From Streptomyces coffeae (GTDB taxonomy: Bacteria > Actinomycetota > Actinomycetes > Streptomycetales > Streptomycetaceae): DNA of 64,000 nt. Position 1 is the stretch's first letter, and each line of letters begins with the position of its first letter. The stretch covers positions 61,832 through 125,831 of the forward strand of contig NZ_JAERRF010000024.1 of assembly GCF_016741875.1 (NCBI RefSeq), given 5' to 3'. Of this stretch, positions 24,379 to 32,649 are shown piece after piece. Position numbers and translations under genes: made by a program. The notes beneath the pieces are model-generated. The model saw nothing but the letters and a program-made list of their open reading frames with translations. It searched no databases and was not told the DNA's origin.

Positions 24379-25368
24379 ATGAGCGAACACAAGCCGGTCG
24401 GTGCCCTCGAAGCCACCACGGTCCCGCGCTTCGCCGGCCTCGGCACCTTCGCCCGGATCCCTTCCCTCGAGGCCGTGCCCGACTACGACATCGCGGTGCT
24501 CGGCGTCCCCTTCGACGGCGGTACGTCGTACCGGCCGGGCGCCCGGTTCGGGCCGATGGGCATCCGGCAGGCGTCCCGGCACCTGCGGCCACGGTTCCAC
24601 GTCGAGCTCGATACGGCGCCATTGGAGGCGGTCCAGGTCGTGGACGCCGGTGACGTGCCGTGCACGCCGTACTCCATCGACGATGCGATGGGCCAGATCG
24701 AGGGGTTCGCCCGCGAGGTCGTCGGCCGGCGCGAGCGGCGCATCGTGACGCTCGGCGGTGACCACACCGTCGCGCTGCCGATGCTTCGCGCGGCACGGGA
24801 CAAGCACGGCCCGATCGCTCTGATCCACTTCGACGCCCATCTCGACACATGGGACACCTACTTCAAGGCTCCGATCACCCACGGCACGGTGTTCCGCCGC
24901 GCGTTCGAGGAGGGCCTGCTCGTCGAGGACAAGTCGATCCACGTCGGCATCCGCGGTCCCATCTACGACCAGCTCGACCTCGTCGACGACGCGTCGTTCG
25001 GCTTCAGGGTCATCCGGGCCGGGGACCTCGACGTCCTGGGCATCGACGGAGCCGTCGATGTGGTGCGGCAGCGGGTGGGTGACACCCCGGTCTACCTCTC
25101 GATCGACATCGACGTGCTCGACCCCGCGTTCGCGCCGGGCACGGGTACGCCGGAGATGGGCGGATTCACCAGCCGCGAGCTCCTGCACCTGCTCCGTCGG
25201 CTCGACGGTCTCAACCTCATCGGGGCCGACGTCGTGGAGACCGCACCGGCGTACGACCACGCCGAGATCACCTGTGTTGCGGCCGCCACGGTGGCCTTCG
25301 ACCTCATCACCCTGATGAGCAAGGCCGATAAGCGCAATCCTGACCGCGCGGCTGCCGCCACGGCCTGA
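24379..25368 (+). CDS. Ureohydrolase family protein (agmatinase / guanidinobutyrase)
   Basis: The 329-residue enzyme keeps the dimanganese ligands of the arginase/agmatinase fold: H129 in GGDHTV, D152, H154 and D156 in FDAHLDTWD, and D243/D245 in SIDIDVLDPA. These enzymes hydrolyse a guanidino group to urea and an amine. The segment ITHGTVFRRAFEEGLL resembles Pseudomonas guanidinobutyrase more than agmatinase. With an aldehyde dehydrogenase in the same operon, 4-guanidinobutyrate is a plausible substrate, giving GABA and urea. GGAG lies seven bases before ATG 24379. It follows the permease after 74 bases. Confidence 0.85.
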   Translation: MSEHKPVGALEATTVPRFAGLGTFARIPSLEAVPDYDIAVLGVPFDGGTSYRPGARFGPMGIRQASRHLRPRFHVELDTAPLEAVQVVDAGDVPCTPYSIDDAMGQIEGFAREVVGRRERRIVTLGGDHTVALPMLRAARDKHGPIALIHFDAHLDTWDTYFKAPITHGTVFRRAFEEGLLVEDKSIHVGIRGPIYDQLDLVDDASFGFRVIRAGDLDVLGIDGAVDVVRQRVGDTPVYLSIDIDVLDPAFAPGTGTPEMGGFTSRELLHLLRRLDGLNLIGADVVETAPAYDHAEITCVAAATVAFDLITLMSKADKRNPDRAAAATA

Positions 25369-25665
25369 CCCGCGCCCCGGTCACCACCCACCACGCGCCG
25401 GTCAAGCGGCCGATCTGGCCTCGCCTCGCGTGTCTCCGGTCCGCAGCACCCGGCCGAACCACGTCGTCACATCTGCGCCGTCCACCTGGACGAGCGCTTC
25501 ACCGTACTGGCGACCCTGCTGCACCATCCCCCTTTGCCCGTCCCCGAAGGCACCCGGGTCCGTCCCGCATCAGCGGCGCACGGATTTCCCGCCCTCGAGT
25601 TCGCACCCTGCTGAGCAGCATGGCGCCCAACGAAATCACCCGCCCCTACCGTCAAGGCGATAGCT
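25369..25665. other. Gap with a possible C-terminal gene remnant
   Basis: No intact gene. On the plus strand a frame ending at 25614 reads HICAVHLDERFTVLATLLHH and further on FPALEFAPC, which looks like the tail of an OB-fold or similar domain, but the family is not identifiable. The electron-transfer flavoprotein genes start just downstream. Confidence 0.25.
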
Positions 25666-26451
25666 ATGAGTCTCAGGATCATTGTCACTGTGAAGTACGT
25701 GCCCGATGCAACCGGCGATCGACGGTTCGTGGAGGACACGACGACCGACCGGGAGTCGGTGGACGGGCTGCTGTCGGAGCTCGACGAGTACGCGGTGGAA
25801 CAGGCGCTGCGGATCGCCGATTCGCACGCGGATGCGGAGGTGACAGTGCTGACCGTGGGCCCGGACGACGCGATGGACGCGCTGCGCAAAGCGTTGTCGA
25901 TGGGTGCGGACAAAGCCGTGCACGTGAACGACGAGGACATCCACGGCACGGACGCCATCGGCACCTCCGCCATTCTGGCCAAGGCCATCGAACGTACCGG
26001 CTACGACCTGGTTGTCTCCGGCATGGCCTCGACGGACGGCACCATGGGCGTGGTGCCGGCGCTGTTGGCCGAGCGGCTGGGCGTGCCGCAGGTGACCCTG
26101 CTGTCGGAGGTGACCGTAGAGGGCACCACGGTCAAGGGCCGCCGGGACGGAGACGCCGCCACCGAGCAGTTGGAGGCGCGCCTTCCAGCTGTGGTCTCAG
26201 TCACCGACCAGTCGGGTGAGGCGCGTTACCCGTCCTTCAAGGGGATCATGGCGGCGAAGAAGAAACCGGTCGATTGCCTGGACCTGGACGATCTGGGCAT
26301 CGAGGCCATCGGGGTCGGCCTGGGTGGAGCGTGGACTCAGGTCGAGTCCATCGCCGCCCGCCCTGCGCGTACCGCGGGCACGATCGTGAAGGACGAGGGC
26401 GCGGGTGGCAAGCAGCTCGCGGAGTTCCTGGCGACGCAGAAGTTCATCTGA
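25666..26451 (+). CDS. etfB: Electron transfer flavoprotein beta subunit
   Basis: The 261-residue protein is a standard EtfB: LRIIVTVKYVPD at the start, an adenine-nucleotide-binding core with LDEYAVEQALRIAD and LSMGADKAVHVND, the YDLVVSGMASTDGTMGVVPALLAERLG block, and a late YPSFKGIMAAKKKP. EtfB and EtfA form the soluble FAD/AMP heterodimer that takes electrons from dehydrogenases and passes them to ETF:quinone oxidoreductase. It is followed by etfA after 36 bases. The promoter must lie in the 297-base gap upstream. No acyl-CoA dehydrogenase is adjacent, so this may be a dedicated second copy or the primary cellular ETF. Confidence 0.93.
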   Translation: MSLRIIVTVKYVPDATGDRRFVEDTTTDRESVDGLLSELDEYAVEQALRIADSHADAEVTVLTVGPDDAMDALRKALSMGADKAVHVNDEDIHGTDAIGTSAILAKAIERTGYDLVVSGMASTDGTMGVVPALLAERLGVPQVTLLSEVTVEGTTVKGRRDGDAATEQLEARLPAVVSVTDQSGEARYPSFKGIMAAKKKPVDCLDLDDLGIEAIGVGLGGAWTQVESIAARPARTAGTIVKDEGAGGKQLAEFLATQKFI

Positions 26452-26487
26452 GGCGACCGACCTAACTTCTTGCAGGAGATGGTGACG

Positions 26488-27456
26488 ATGAGTGAGATCC
26501 TGGTTGTGGTCGACCACGTGGACGGCGCTGTCCGCAAGCCGACTCTGGAGCTGCTGACCCTTGCCCGCCGGCTGGGCGAGCCATCCGCCGTGGTGTTCGG
26601 CGCCGGTGATGCCGCCGCGAACATCGCCGCCAAGCTGGGCGAGTACGGTGCCGCCAAGGTCTACGCCGCCGACGCGGCCGAGTTCGCCGACTACCTGGTC
26701 GTGCCGAAGGTCGATGGCCTGGAGCAGATCGCCAAGGCCGCGTCCCCGACAGCTGTGCTGATCACCTCCTCCGGCGAGGGCAAGGAGATCGCCGCCCGCC
26801 TCGCGCTGCGCATCGGCTCGGGCATCATCACCGACGCGGTGGACGTCAAGCCAGGCGACAACGGCATGGTGGCGACACAGTCGGTGTTCGCCGCCTCGTT
26901 CACGGTGGACTCCACGGTGTCGCACGGGATCCCAGTTATCACGGTGAAGGCGAACGCGACCAGCCCGCAGCCCGCCCAGGCCGCCGGGACAGTGGAGAAC
27001 GTCACCATCACCTTCTCCGACACGGCCAAGAGCGCCAAGGTGGTCTCGCGCACCCCGCGCCAGTCGTCGGGGCGTCCGGACCTGACCGAGGCCACGATCG
27101 TGGTTTCCGGCGGCCGCGGCGTCGGCTCCGCGGAGTCTTTCTCCGTGATCGAAGAGCTGGCTGACGCACTCGGTGCGGCGGTCGGCGCCTCCCGCGCAGC
27201 AGTGGACGCAGGCTGGTACCCGCACTCCAACCAGGTCGGCCAGACCGGCAAAACCGTCTCCCCGCATCTGTACATTGCAGGCGGCATCTCCGGCGCCATC
27301 CAGCACCGCGCCGGCATGCAAACCTCCAAGACCATCGTCGCGGTCAACAACGACCCCGAAGCCCCGATCTTCGAGCTCGTCGACTTCGGCGTCATCGGCG
27401 ACCTGTTCGACGTCGTCCCCCAGCTCACCGTGGAGACCAAGACCCGTACAAGCTGA
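26488..27456 (+). CDS. etfA: Electron transfer flavoprotein alpha subunit
   Basis: The 322-residue protein begins EILVVVDHVDGAVRKPTLEL and carries the C-terminal FAD-binding domain with TIVVSGGRGVGSAESF, GASRAAVDAGWYPHSNQVGQ, GKTVSPHLYIAGGISGAIQH and IVAVNNDPEAPIFELVDFG. All are diagnostic for EtfA. ATG 26488 is chosen to match the family N-terminus, with AGGAG ten bases upstream; in-frame ATGs at 26470 and 26479 would add a few non-homologous residues. It is co-transcribed with etfB and converges on the giant gene that ends 89 bases away. Confidence 0.93.
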   Translation: MSEILVVVDHVDGAVRKPTLELLTLARRLGEPSAVVFGAGDAAANIAAKLGEYGAAKVYAADAAEFADYLVVPKVDGLEQIAKAASPTAVLITSSGEGKEIAARLALRIGSGIITDAVDVKPGDNGMVATQSVFAASFTVDSTVSHGIPVITVKANATSPQPAQAAGTVENVTITFSDTAKSAKVVSRTPRQSSGRPDLTEATIVVSGGRGVGSAESFSVIEELADALGAAVGASRAAVDAGWYPHSNQVGQTGKTVSPHLYIAGGISGAIQHRAGMQTSKTIVAVNNDPEAPIFELVDFGVIGDLFDVVPQLTVETKTRTS

Positions 27457-27545
27457 AGCGACCGACTCTTGGACAGGTGCAGCTCCGAACGAGCTGGACA
27501 GGCCGTCACCGCCCAACGCCACCGCGAGCGCGCCGTCCAGCAGGA
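27457..27545. terminator. Possible bidirectional terminator between etfA and the giant gene
   Basis: CAGCTC (27480-27485) and GAGCTG (27491-27496) can form a 6-bp stem with a 5-nt loop in the gap between two convergent genes. There is no U-tract and the stem is short. Confidence 0.3.
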
Positions 27546-30500
27546 TCAACGATTGGCGATCACGGCTCCGTAGTAGTTGGCGTCCACGGTGGCCCGCTCG
27601 AACTTTGCCGTCGTCACCGGTAGGCCCCAAGTCCAGTACGTCATCTGCAACAGGTCGCCCGGCACTGGCTGTACCCGGGCAGTCAGAACGATGAAGTGGT
27701 TCGGGAAGGCGTTGAGAATGAACTCATCCGACTTGTTGTCACCGTGGATGACGTCGGCTTGAGCGAGGATGTGGGCGTTGATGAGCAGAGCGACGTCCTG
27801 GTTGGTGCTGGGGGACAGATCCAGCAGGTGGTCGATGCCTTTGGTGAAGAAGAAGTTCCCCTCGTCCGACACCTCGCGATAGAGCCCAGTCGCATGCAGC
27901 CAGTCGGCGACCTCACCGGAGGTGGTGGCGGCGGAGACGTCCTCGTCCGGGCGGCCCTCGAAGTCGAAGAAGGCATTCTCCGCATCTCGTAGTGATCCGA
28001 GGATCATCCAGTCGGCCGACGGGCAGAAGTCCGGTCCTGCCGCGGCCCTGAGAGCGGCATAGTCTTGGCCGAGTAGCGAATCGTCGTCCGGCTCGACCGC
28101 GTAGTCTCCGCCGATGCGGGCCTCGCCGCTGTCAAACAGCTCAGCGGCGAACCGCACCACGGCGAGCGGGTCTCGTTGCAGCCAGAGACGGACGAAGGCC
28201 GCGGGGCCGCAGAGGTTGAGTGCGTCCTGATGCACTGTGTCGGGGTCGTTCACCAAAACGGCGAGCCGGTCGGCTACCTCGCCTCGGTCCAGCCGCCAGG
28301 GGCCGGTGACTGTGCGCCCGCGGAACGCTTCGATGGCGGCGAGCGCCTCTGCCCGCGTGGATCCGGCCCCGGGGAGTACCGGCGGCCGGGCGCCTGCGCC
28401 CAGGGGACCGGCGCCGTTCGTGGCCGGGCGCCGCACCTCGACCCGTTCACCGTCGCGGCTCACACGTGTCTCACTCGATTCCACGCCGGTCTGGGAACGG
28501 ATGAGGTCACGCACCTCCGGCTCCTCGGTCAGCTTCTTCTCCTTCGAAGGCCGACGTTCACCGATCAGCCCGCGAATGGCGCTCTCCGTGAGTTCGCCGG
28601 CCTGTGCGTCATCGATGAGATTGGCCGCCCGGGAGTTGCGGATCGTGCGCATGGCCTTGTCGATGTCCCGGGCCATCTGCCCCTGCATGGCAAGGTCACC
28701 CGCCTTGCCGCCGAAGAACTGCGCGGCGGACATTGCTGCTTGCAAGGCGGCCGCGGCGTTCTGCTGGGTCCCGGCCAATCCGGCCATGTCGCGGAAGAGG
28801 TCGGGCCGTCCCAGCAACGCCAGCACCTGGGCGAGCCCGGTGGGATCGGGTGCGGCCGGGGCGTTCTGCATCGCGATAATCGGGGCAGGGAGGTCCTTGG
28901 CCTCCAAGCCGGGAGGCTCAGCGCGGCGGCTCTCGGTACTGACAGGCTGGATCGTCGGCAAAGCGTCGGGAACCGGCGCTTCCTCCCAGCGCCAGAACCG
29001 CTCCTCTTCCTTGAATTCACAGGAATTGCAGGCTCCCTGGACGGCCTCCGCGTACACCCCCTTGGTAGGGATGGCAATGCGCATGGGCTCGATGGGGGTC
29101 TCGGGCTGATAGTGCTCGATCAGATCGACCCGGTCGCCGTTTACGGTGGTGGCGTCGAACGTCGGGTCGAGGTGGTAGCCACGAGAGACTGGCATGACCA
29201 GGCAGTTGCCTACGATTCCGATCAGTTCGTTGTCGACCACCGATGCGATGCTCTTGCCACCCGCGTTGGGGGCTTCGAACCCGTCGAGCAGCAGATAGCG
29301 CCGGTTCGGGCTCATCTTTGCCCAGATGAGGTGGTGGTACCGCTCGATTCCCTCATTCAAGTGTTCCAGCAGCATGCGGGAGAGCTCCAAGTCCTCGTTG
29401 CGCGGATTGCGCAGTTCCCTGCCGCTGAGCCTGGTGGAGATGCGCACGCCGTCGTCCGCTCCACCCGCCAGATCGTTGCGGATCATCGCATCCTGGAACA
29501 GGGCATGATCGATGTGTGCGGTGCGGTAGCGCATGGTTCCCGAATCGACGATCACCCGGGATCCCGCGGGCAGGATCGTGCCAAGCAGCACGCCGAGAAG
29601 CCCCGACAGGCCGCTGATCCGAATCTGCTTGATATCGCGGCGTACCAGCGGCGGGAGGCTCGCCGCCCCCATGCGCAAGGAGACGTACAGGGGTCGGTCG
29701 TTGGCGAACGTGGTGAGGAGGGTGATGTCGATGGGAAGTCTGGCTTCGCTGTTGTCCTCTCGCACCGCGAAGAATTGGAGGTGCTCGACGAATCGCTGGG
29801 CGATCCGTGGTCCGAGCTGCTCCAGGAAGACGCGATCCTTCTGAGCCTGGCCCCGGAGGAAGGTCTGGTAGAACTCTTGCGTATCGATGCCCAACAGGGC
29901 TGCCAGACCACCCCAGTTGACTTCGTGGTACTCGTCGTTCTCGTCCTTCGGACGTGCCAGCTGGAACCGCAGGTAGAGCTCACCGTCCACGCTGGTGATG
30001 GCGTCATCGGCGTACGCGCCCACCGGCAGATCGCTCCCGGCATAGCCGGCGTTGATGCGCGAGAGCGCGTCGATGCCGCCTTGCAGATGACGCGGCAACT
30101 CGGGACGGAGCGTCTCGCCCCAGCGGAGCACCTTGTCGGGCGTGAACCTGCTGATCAGCAGCGGCACGAAGAGACACTCCTGCACATCGGAGAGCCGCTG
30201 GCGGACCAGCAGATGCCGGAGGACCTGAAAGTACTGCACCGTGAGGGTGTGGCAATGGTTGTAGTTGGCCACCACTTCGGTTTCCGCGACGGTCCGCTCC
30301 CCCTGCGTCACCGTCTGGACCACGCTCGAACGCTGACTGCGCACTGCGGACGCCCCTTGCAGGGTACGGTCGCGCAGCTGGTTCAGGGCATAGGCAGTGG
30401 TCGTCCTCGACGCGGTCTCCCAGGACGAGGAGTTGGCACTCGACGTACCGCCGCCGATACCCAGGAGCCCGCCCAGGAGTGGAATGCCGAACCCGCCGCC

Positions 30501-32231
30501 GATCGCACCGGTATCGGCATGGGATCCGCCCCGTGCTTCCTCGCTGAGCGTGGCGTTCACGATGTCAGTGACATCCCGGTCACGAGTCAATGAGGCGCTG
30601 AGCTGCTCGGCGGCTGTGGTGAACTCCTCGCGAGCCGCGCTCTCGCGCCGCTCCCAGTCCACGATCGCGATCATCTTTCGCTGTGCGGGGGCCAGCGGCA
30701 GGCTGTACAGCAGATCGCCCATCGAGTATCCGTCGGCCACCCACTCCTGCTTGAACCGCAACAGATGTCCGTGCGCTACCGTCACCGCCTGATAGATGGT
30801 TGGATCGTCGTCCCAGTCCACGGCAGTGTCGCCCGTCAGCTCGGTGCGCTCGGAAGGTGCCGGGGTCACCCGGCCGAGGAGCTTGAGCAGCTCGGCATGG
30901 GCGGAGAGCTTGATGGTCGCCTCGATACGCGTCAGCGGCATGGTGTTCGGGTCGGCAAGCAGGGTCTTCGCCAGCTTGGCGCTGACGGCTCTTTCCGCCA
31001 GACCAGTGGAAACCGCGGTGGGATTCCCTTCGTGGCCACCATCGCCGGCCTCCAGAGCCGGAATCTCACGAGCCTGCCCAAAGGGCAGATGCGCCGGAAA
31101 TGCCGCCAGAAGCGTCCCGACGGGGACGGTGGGCTCGTCCTCCAAGGTCAGACCCCGGATCTCGGGCTCGGTAGTGCGCACAGCATACGAAAAGCTGTAC
31201 TCCTCCAGGGTACGGTCCGGCCGAGTGAAGTCCGTGCACCGGCCCCCGCCCGGGTCGGCCGCGAAGGTGCCTTCTGCCGTGGCCAGGTCGCGGGCATCAG
31301 GATTCCGCGGAAGATCCGGGCTGCCCGTACAGCCATGGTCACCACCGTCCGTGGCGGCGGGAAGGTCGACGACGAGGAGAACTCGCTCCGGGAACGTACC
31401 GTCCTCTCCCAGATGGATCGGAACGGTGGCAATCTGTCCGTCTCCGAGGGCCACCGTGCCCTGGGCACGTTCGAAGGCTCCCAGCGGGTATGGACCGGAG
31501 AAGTAGCCCGTGAGATCAGTCTCCACAGCGAGCAGCGGGGTCAGGTCCCCGTCCGCCGGTTGCTCCTCGGTACTGCCCCACAGGACGACCAGCCGGCGGC
31601 CGGTCTCGGAAGTCCCTTTGGCGTCGACCACTCGGCCGCGGACACGAGGCGGCCGGCCGAAGGAGGGATCGGAGGTCCTCGCGGGAGTCTCGTAGCTGAC
31701 CGGCCGCACCGAGAGCGTCAGGACGCCGTCCAGGCCGGCTGTCTCGACGCTGTCCCTGTGGAGCACCCGCCCATCCGGAGTGGTGACGACCGCCGTGAGC
31801 CGGGGCCCAAGGTCCTCCTTGGGCGGAAGCATCAAGGTCGCACGCCCCTGCGCGTCCGCACTGGCCGCCACGGCAAACGGTACGAAGAGCACATCCCCGC
31901 CCGGACCCGCCTCCTTGCGCTCCGACAGGCCCCGGATGGCATAGCCGGTGAAGTCCGCTCCCGCGCCACCGGCCGCGCTGAGCCGGACTTCGAGTGGGAA
32001 ACCGCCCTGCGTGTCGCCCGCGGAAGGCCCGGGGCCGACCACCGCATGCTTCTTCAGATCGGCGACGATCTCATCGGTCACCCCCGCAACGGCCGCGAGC
32101 TCCTCGACCGTCCGGAAGTACCCGACGTCCGCCCGGTAGGCGACGATACGCCGGGCCAGCCCGGGGCCGATGCCGGGAAGCTCCTGCAATTGTCTCTCGT
32201 CGGCTGTGTTGATGTTGATGCGCGTGACCAT
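27546..32231 (-). CDS. Giant modular protein: N-terminal helix-hairpin-helix, C-terminal putative papain-like protease
   Basis: The 1561-residue protein has no assigned function. Residues 5-33 are a ComEA-like helix-hairpin-helix (ININTADERQLQELPGIGPG). Residues about 75-290 look like beta-sandwich domains, one resembling a carboxypeptidase-regulatory-like fold (VRGRVVDAKGTSETGRRLVV). A long helical part from about 440 contains a glycine-rich hydrophobic hairpin (GFGIPLLGGLLGIGGG) that might insert in membranes. The middle has a CNSC motif. The C-terminal domain contains LNLCGPAAF (C1341) and FPNHFIVL (H1512), the spacing and context of a papain-like cysteine peptidase. There is no signal peptide. 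GAGGAG lies eight bases before ATG 32231. It is divergent from the lanthipeptide cluster and may be a secreted or phage-like toxin, but that is speculation. Confidence 0.75.
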   Translation of the reverse strand: MVTRININTADERQLQELPGIGPGLARRIVAYRADVGYFRTVEELAAVAGVTDEIVADLKKHAVVGPGPSAGDTQGGFPLEVRLSAAGGAGADFTGYAIRGLSERKEAGPGGDVLFVPFAVAASADAQGRATLMLPPKEDLGPRLTAVVTTPDGRVLHRDSVETAGLDGVLTLSVRPVSYETPARTSDPSFGRPPRVRGRVVDAKGTSETGRRLVVLWGSTEEQPADGDLTPLLAVETDLTGYFSGPYPLGAFERAQGTVALGDGQIATVPIHLGEDGTFPERVLLVVDLPAATDGGDHGCTGSPDLPRNPDARDLATAEGTFAADPGGGRCTDFTRPDRTLEEYSFSYAVRTTEPEIRGLTLEDEPTVPVGTLLAAFPAHLPFGQAREIPALEAGDGGHEGNPTAVSTGLAERAVSAKLAKTLLADPNTMPLTRIEATIKLSAHAELLKLLGRVTPAPSERTELTGDTAVDWDDDPTIYQAVTVAHGHLLRFKQEWVADGYSMGDLLYSLPLAPAQRKMIAIVDWERRESAAREEFTTAAEQLSASLTRDRDVTDIVNATLSEEARGGSHADTGAIGGGFGIPLLGGLLGIGGGTSSANSSSWETASRTTTAYALNQLRDRTLQGASAVRSQRSSVVQTVTQGERTVAETEVVANYNHCHTLTVQYFQVLRHLLVRQRLSDVQECLFVPLLISRFTPDKVLRWGETLRPELPRHLQGGIDALSRINAGYAGSDLPVGAYADDAITSVDGELYLRFQLARPKDENDEYHEVNWGGLAALLGIDTQEFYQTFLRGQAQKDRVFLEQLGPRIAQRFVEHLQFFAVREDNSEARLPIDITLLTTFANDRPLYVSLRMGAASLPPLVRRDIKQIRISGLSGLLGVLLGTILPAGSRVIVDSGTMRYRTAHIDHALFQDAMIRNDLAGGADDGVRISTRLSGRELRNPRNEDLELSRMLLEHLNEGIERYHHLIWAKMSPNRRYLLLDGFEAPNAGGKSIASVVDNELIGIVGNCLVMPVSRGYHLDPTFDATTVNGDRVDLIEHYQPETPIEPMRIAIPTKGVYAEAVQGACNSCEFKEEERFWRWEEAPVPDALPTIQPVSTESRRAEPPGLEAKDLPAPIIAMQNAPAAPDPTGLAQVLALLGRPDLFRDMAGLAGTQQNAAAALQAAMSAAQFFGGKAGDLAMQGQMARDIDKAMRTIRNSRAANLIDDAQAGELTESAIRGLIGERRPSKEKKLTEEPEVRDLIRSQTGVESSETRVSRDGERVEVRRPATNGAGPLGAGARPPVLPGAGSTRAEALAAIEAFRGRTVTGPWRLDRGEVADRLAVLVNDPDTVHQDALNLCGPAAFVRLWLQRDPLAVVRFAAELFDSGEARIGGDYAVEPDDDSLLGQDYAALRAAAGPDFCPSADWMILGSLRDAENAFFDFEGRPDEDVSAATTSGEVADWLHATGLYREVSDEGNFFFTKGIDHLLDLSPSTNQDVALLINAHILAQADVIHGDNKSDEFILNAFPNHFIVLTARVQPVPGDLLQMTYWTWGLPVTTAKFERATVDANYYGAVIANR

Positions 32232-32649
32232 CCGAGCGTCTCCTCACCGTGACGTTCCCAGGTGTACGTACCACCGAGCCGCCCTCATCGCTGTCGGCCA
32301 TCAGGGGCTTTCGCCAGGGACACGACGGGAACGGCGAGGCCGTCACTACCTGTCCCTGGGCGTACAGCTGAACATTCTTTGCCCCCAGCCGGGAGGGACC
32401 TGGAGGAGGGCGGCCGGTCACCTCCGTCGCACACTGCCGGGGGCAGCAGAACCGCTGCCGCGGCCGGCGCTCGGCGGGACGGGCGGGAGCGCTCAGAAGA
32501 CATGCGGTTCGCGCTCTCACTCGGTGGGTTTTGCCTGGTCCGCGCCTTTTCAAGGAAGTTCGCAAGGTTTCCCCAGGGTCGGACACGCACCGTACTCCCA
32601 TCGCCCCAGCGCGGCCCTGCTGCCGCACAGCGGATCGAGGAGAGAGCCT
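32232..32649. other. Divergent promoter region of the giant gene and lanthipeptide operon
   Basis: This 418-base gap carries no gene. An A/T-richer patch around 32525-32580 has imperfect repeats (CAAGG twice, 12 bases apart) but no 11-nt heptamer array, so a SARP site cannot be claimed. No clear -10/-35 pair is visible. Confidence 0.4.

Noticed and set aside
22859..24393. Identical first five residues (MSEHK) in the permease and the ureohydrolase
   Set aside because: Codons differ and the following residues are unrelated; five residues are too few to infer a shared signal or duplication.
28176..30593. 805-codon plus-strand frame opposite the giant gene
   Set aside because: No similarity to any family and its composition follows the complementary frame of the giant gene, which has clear domains and a good ribosome site.
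32525..32580. Possible SARP heptamers in front of the lanthionine synthetase (CAAGG repeats)
   Set aside because: The repeat spacing is 12, not 11, and the heptamers do not resemble TTGAACN. Not enough for a claim.
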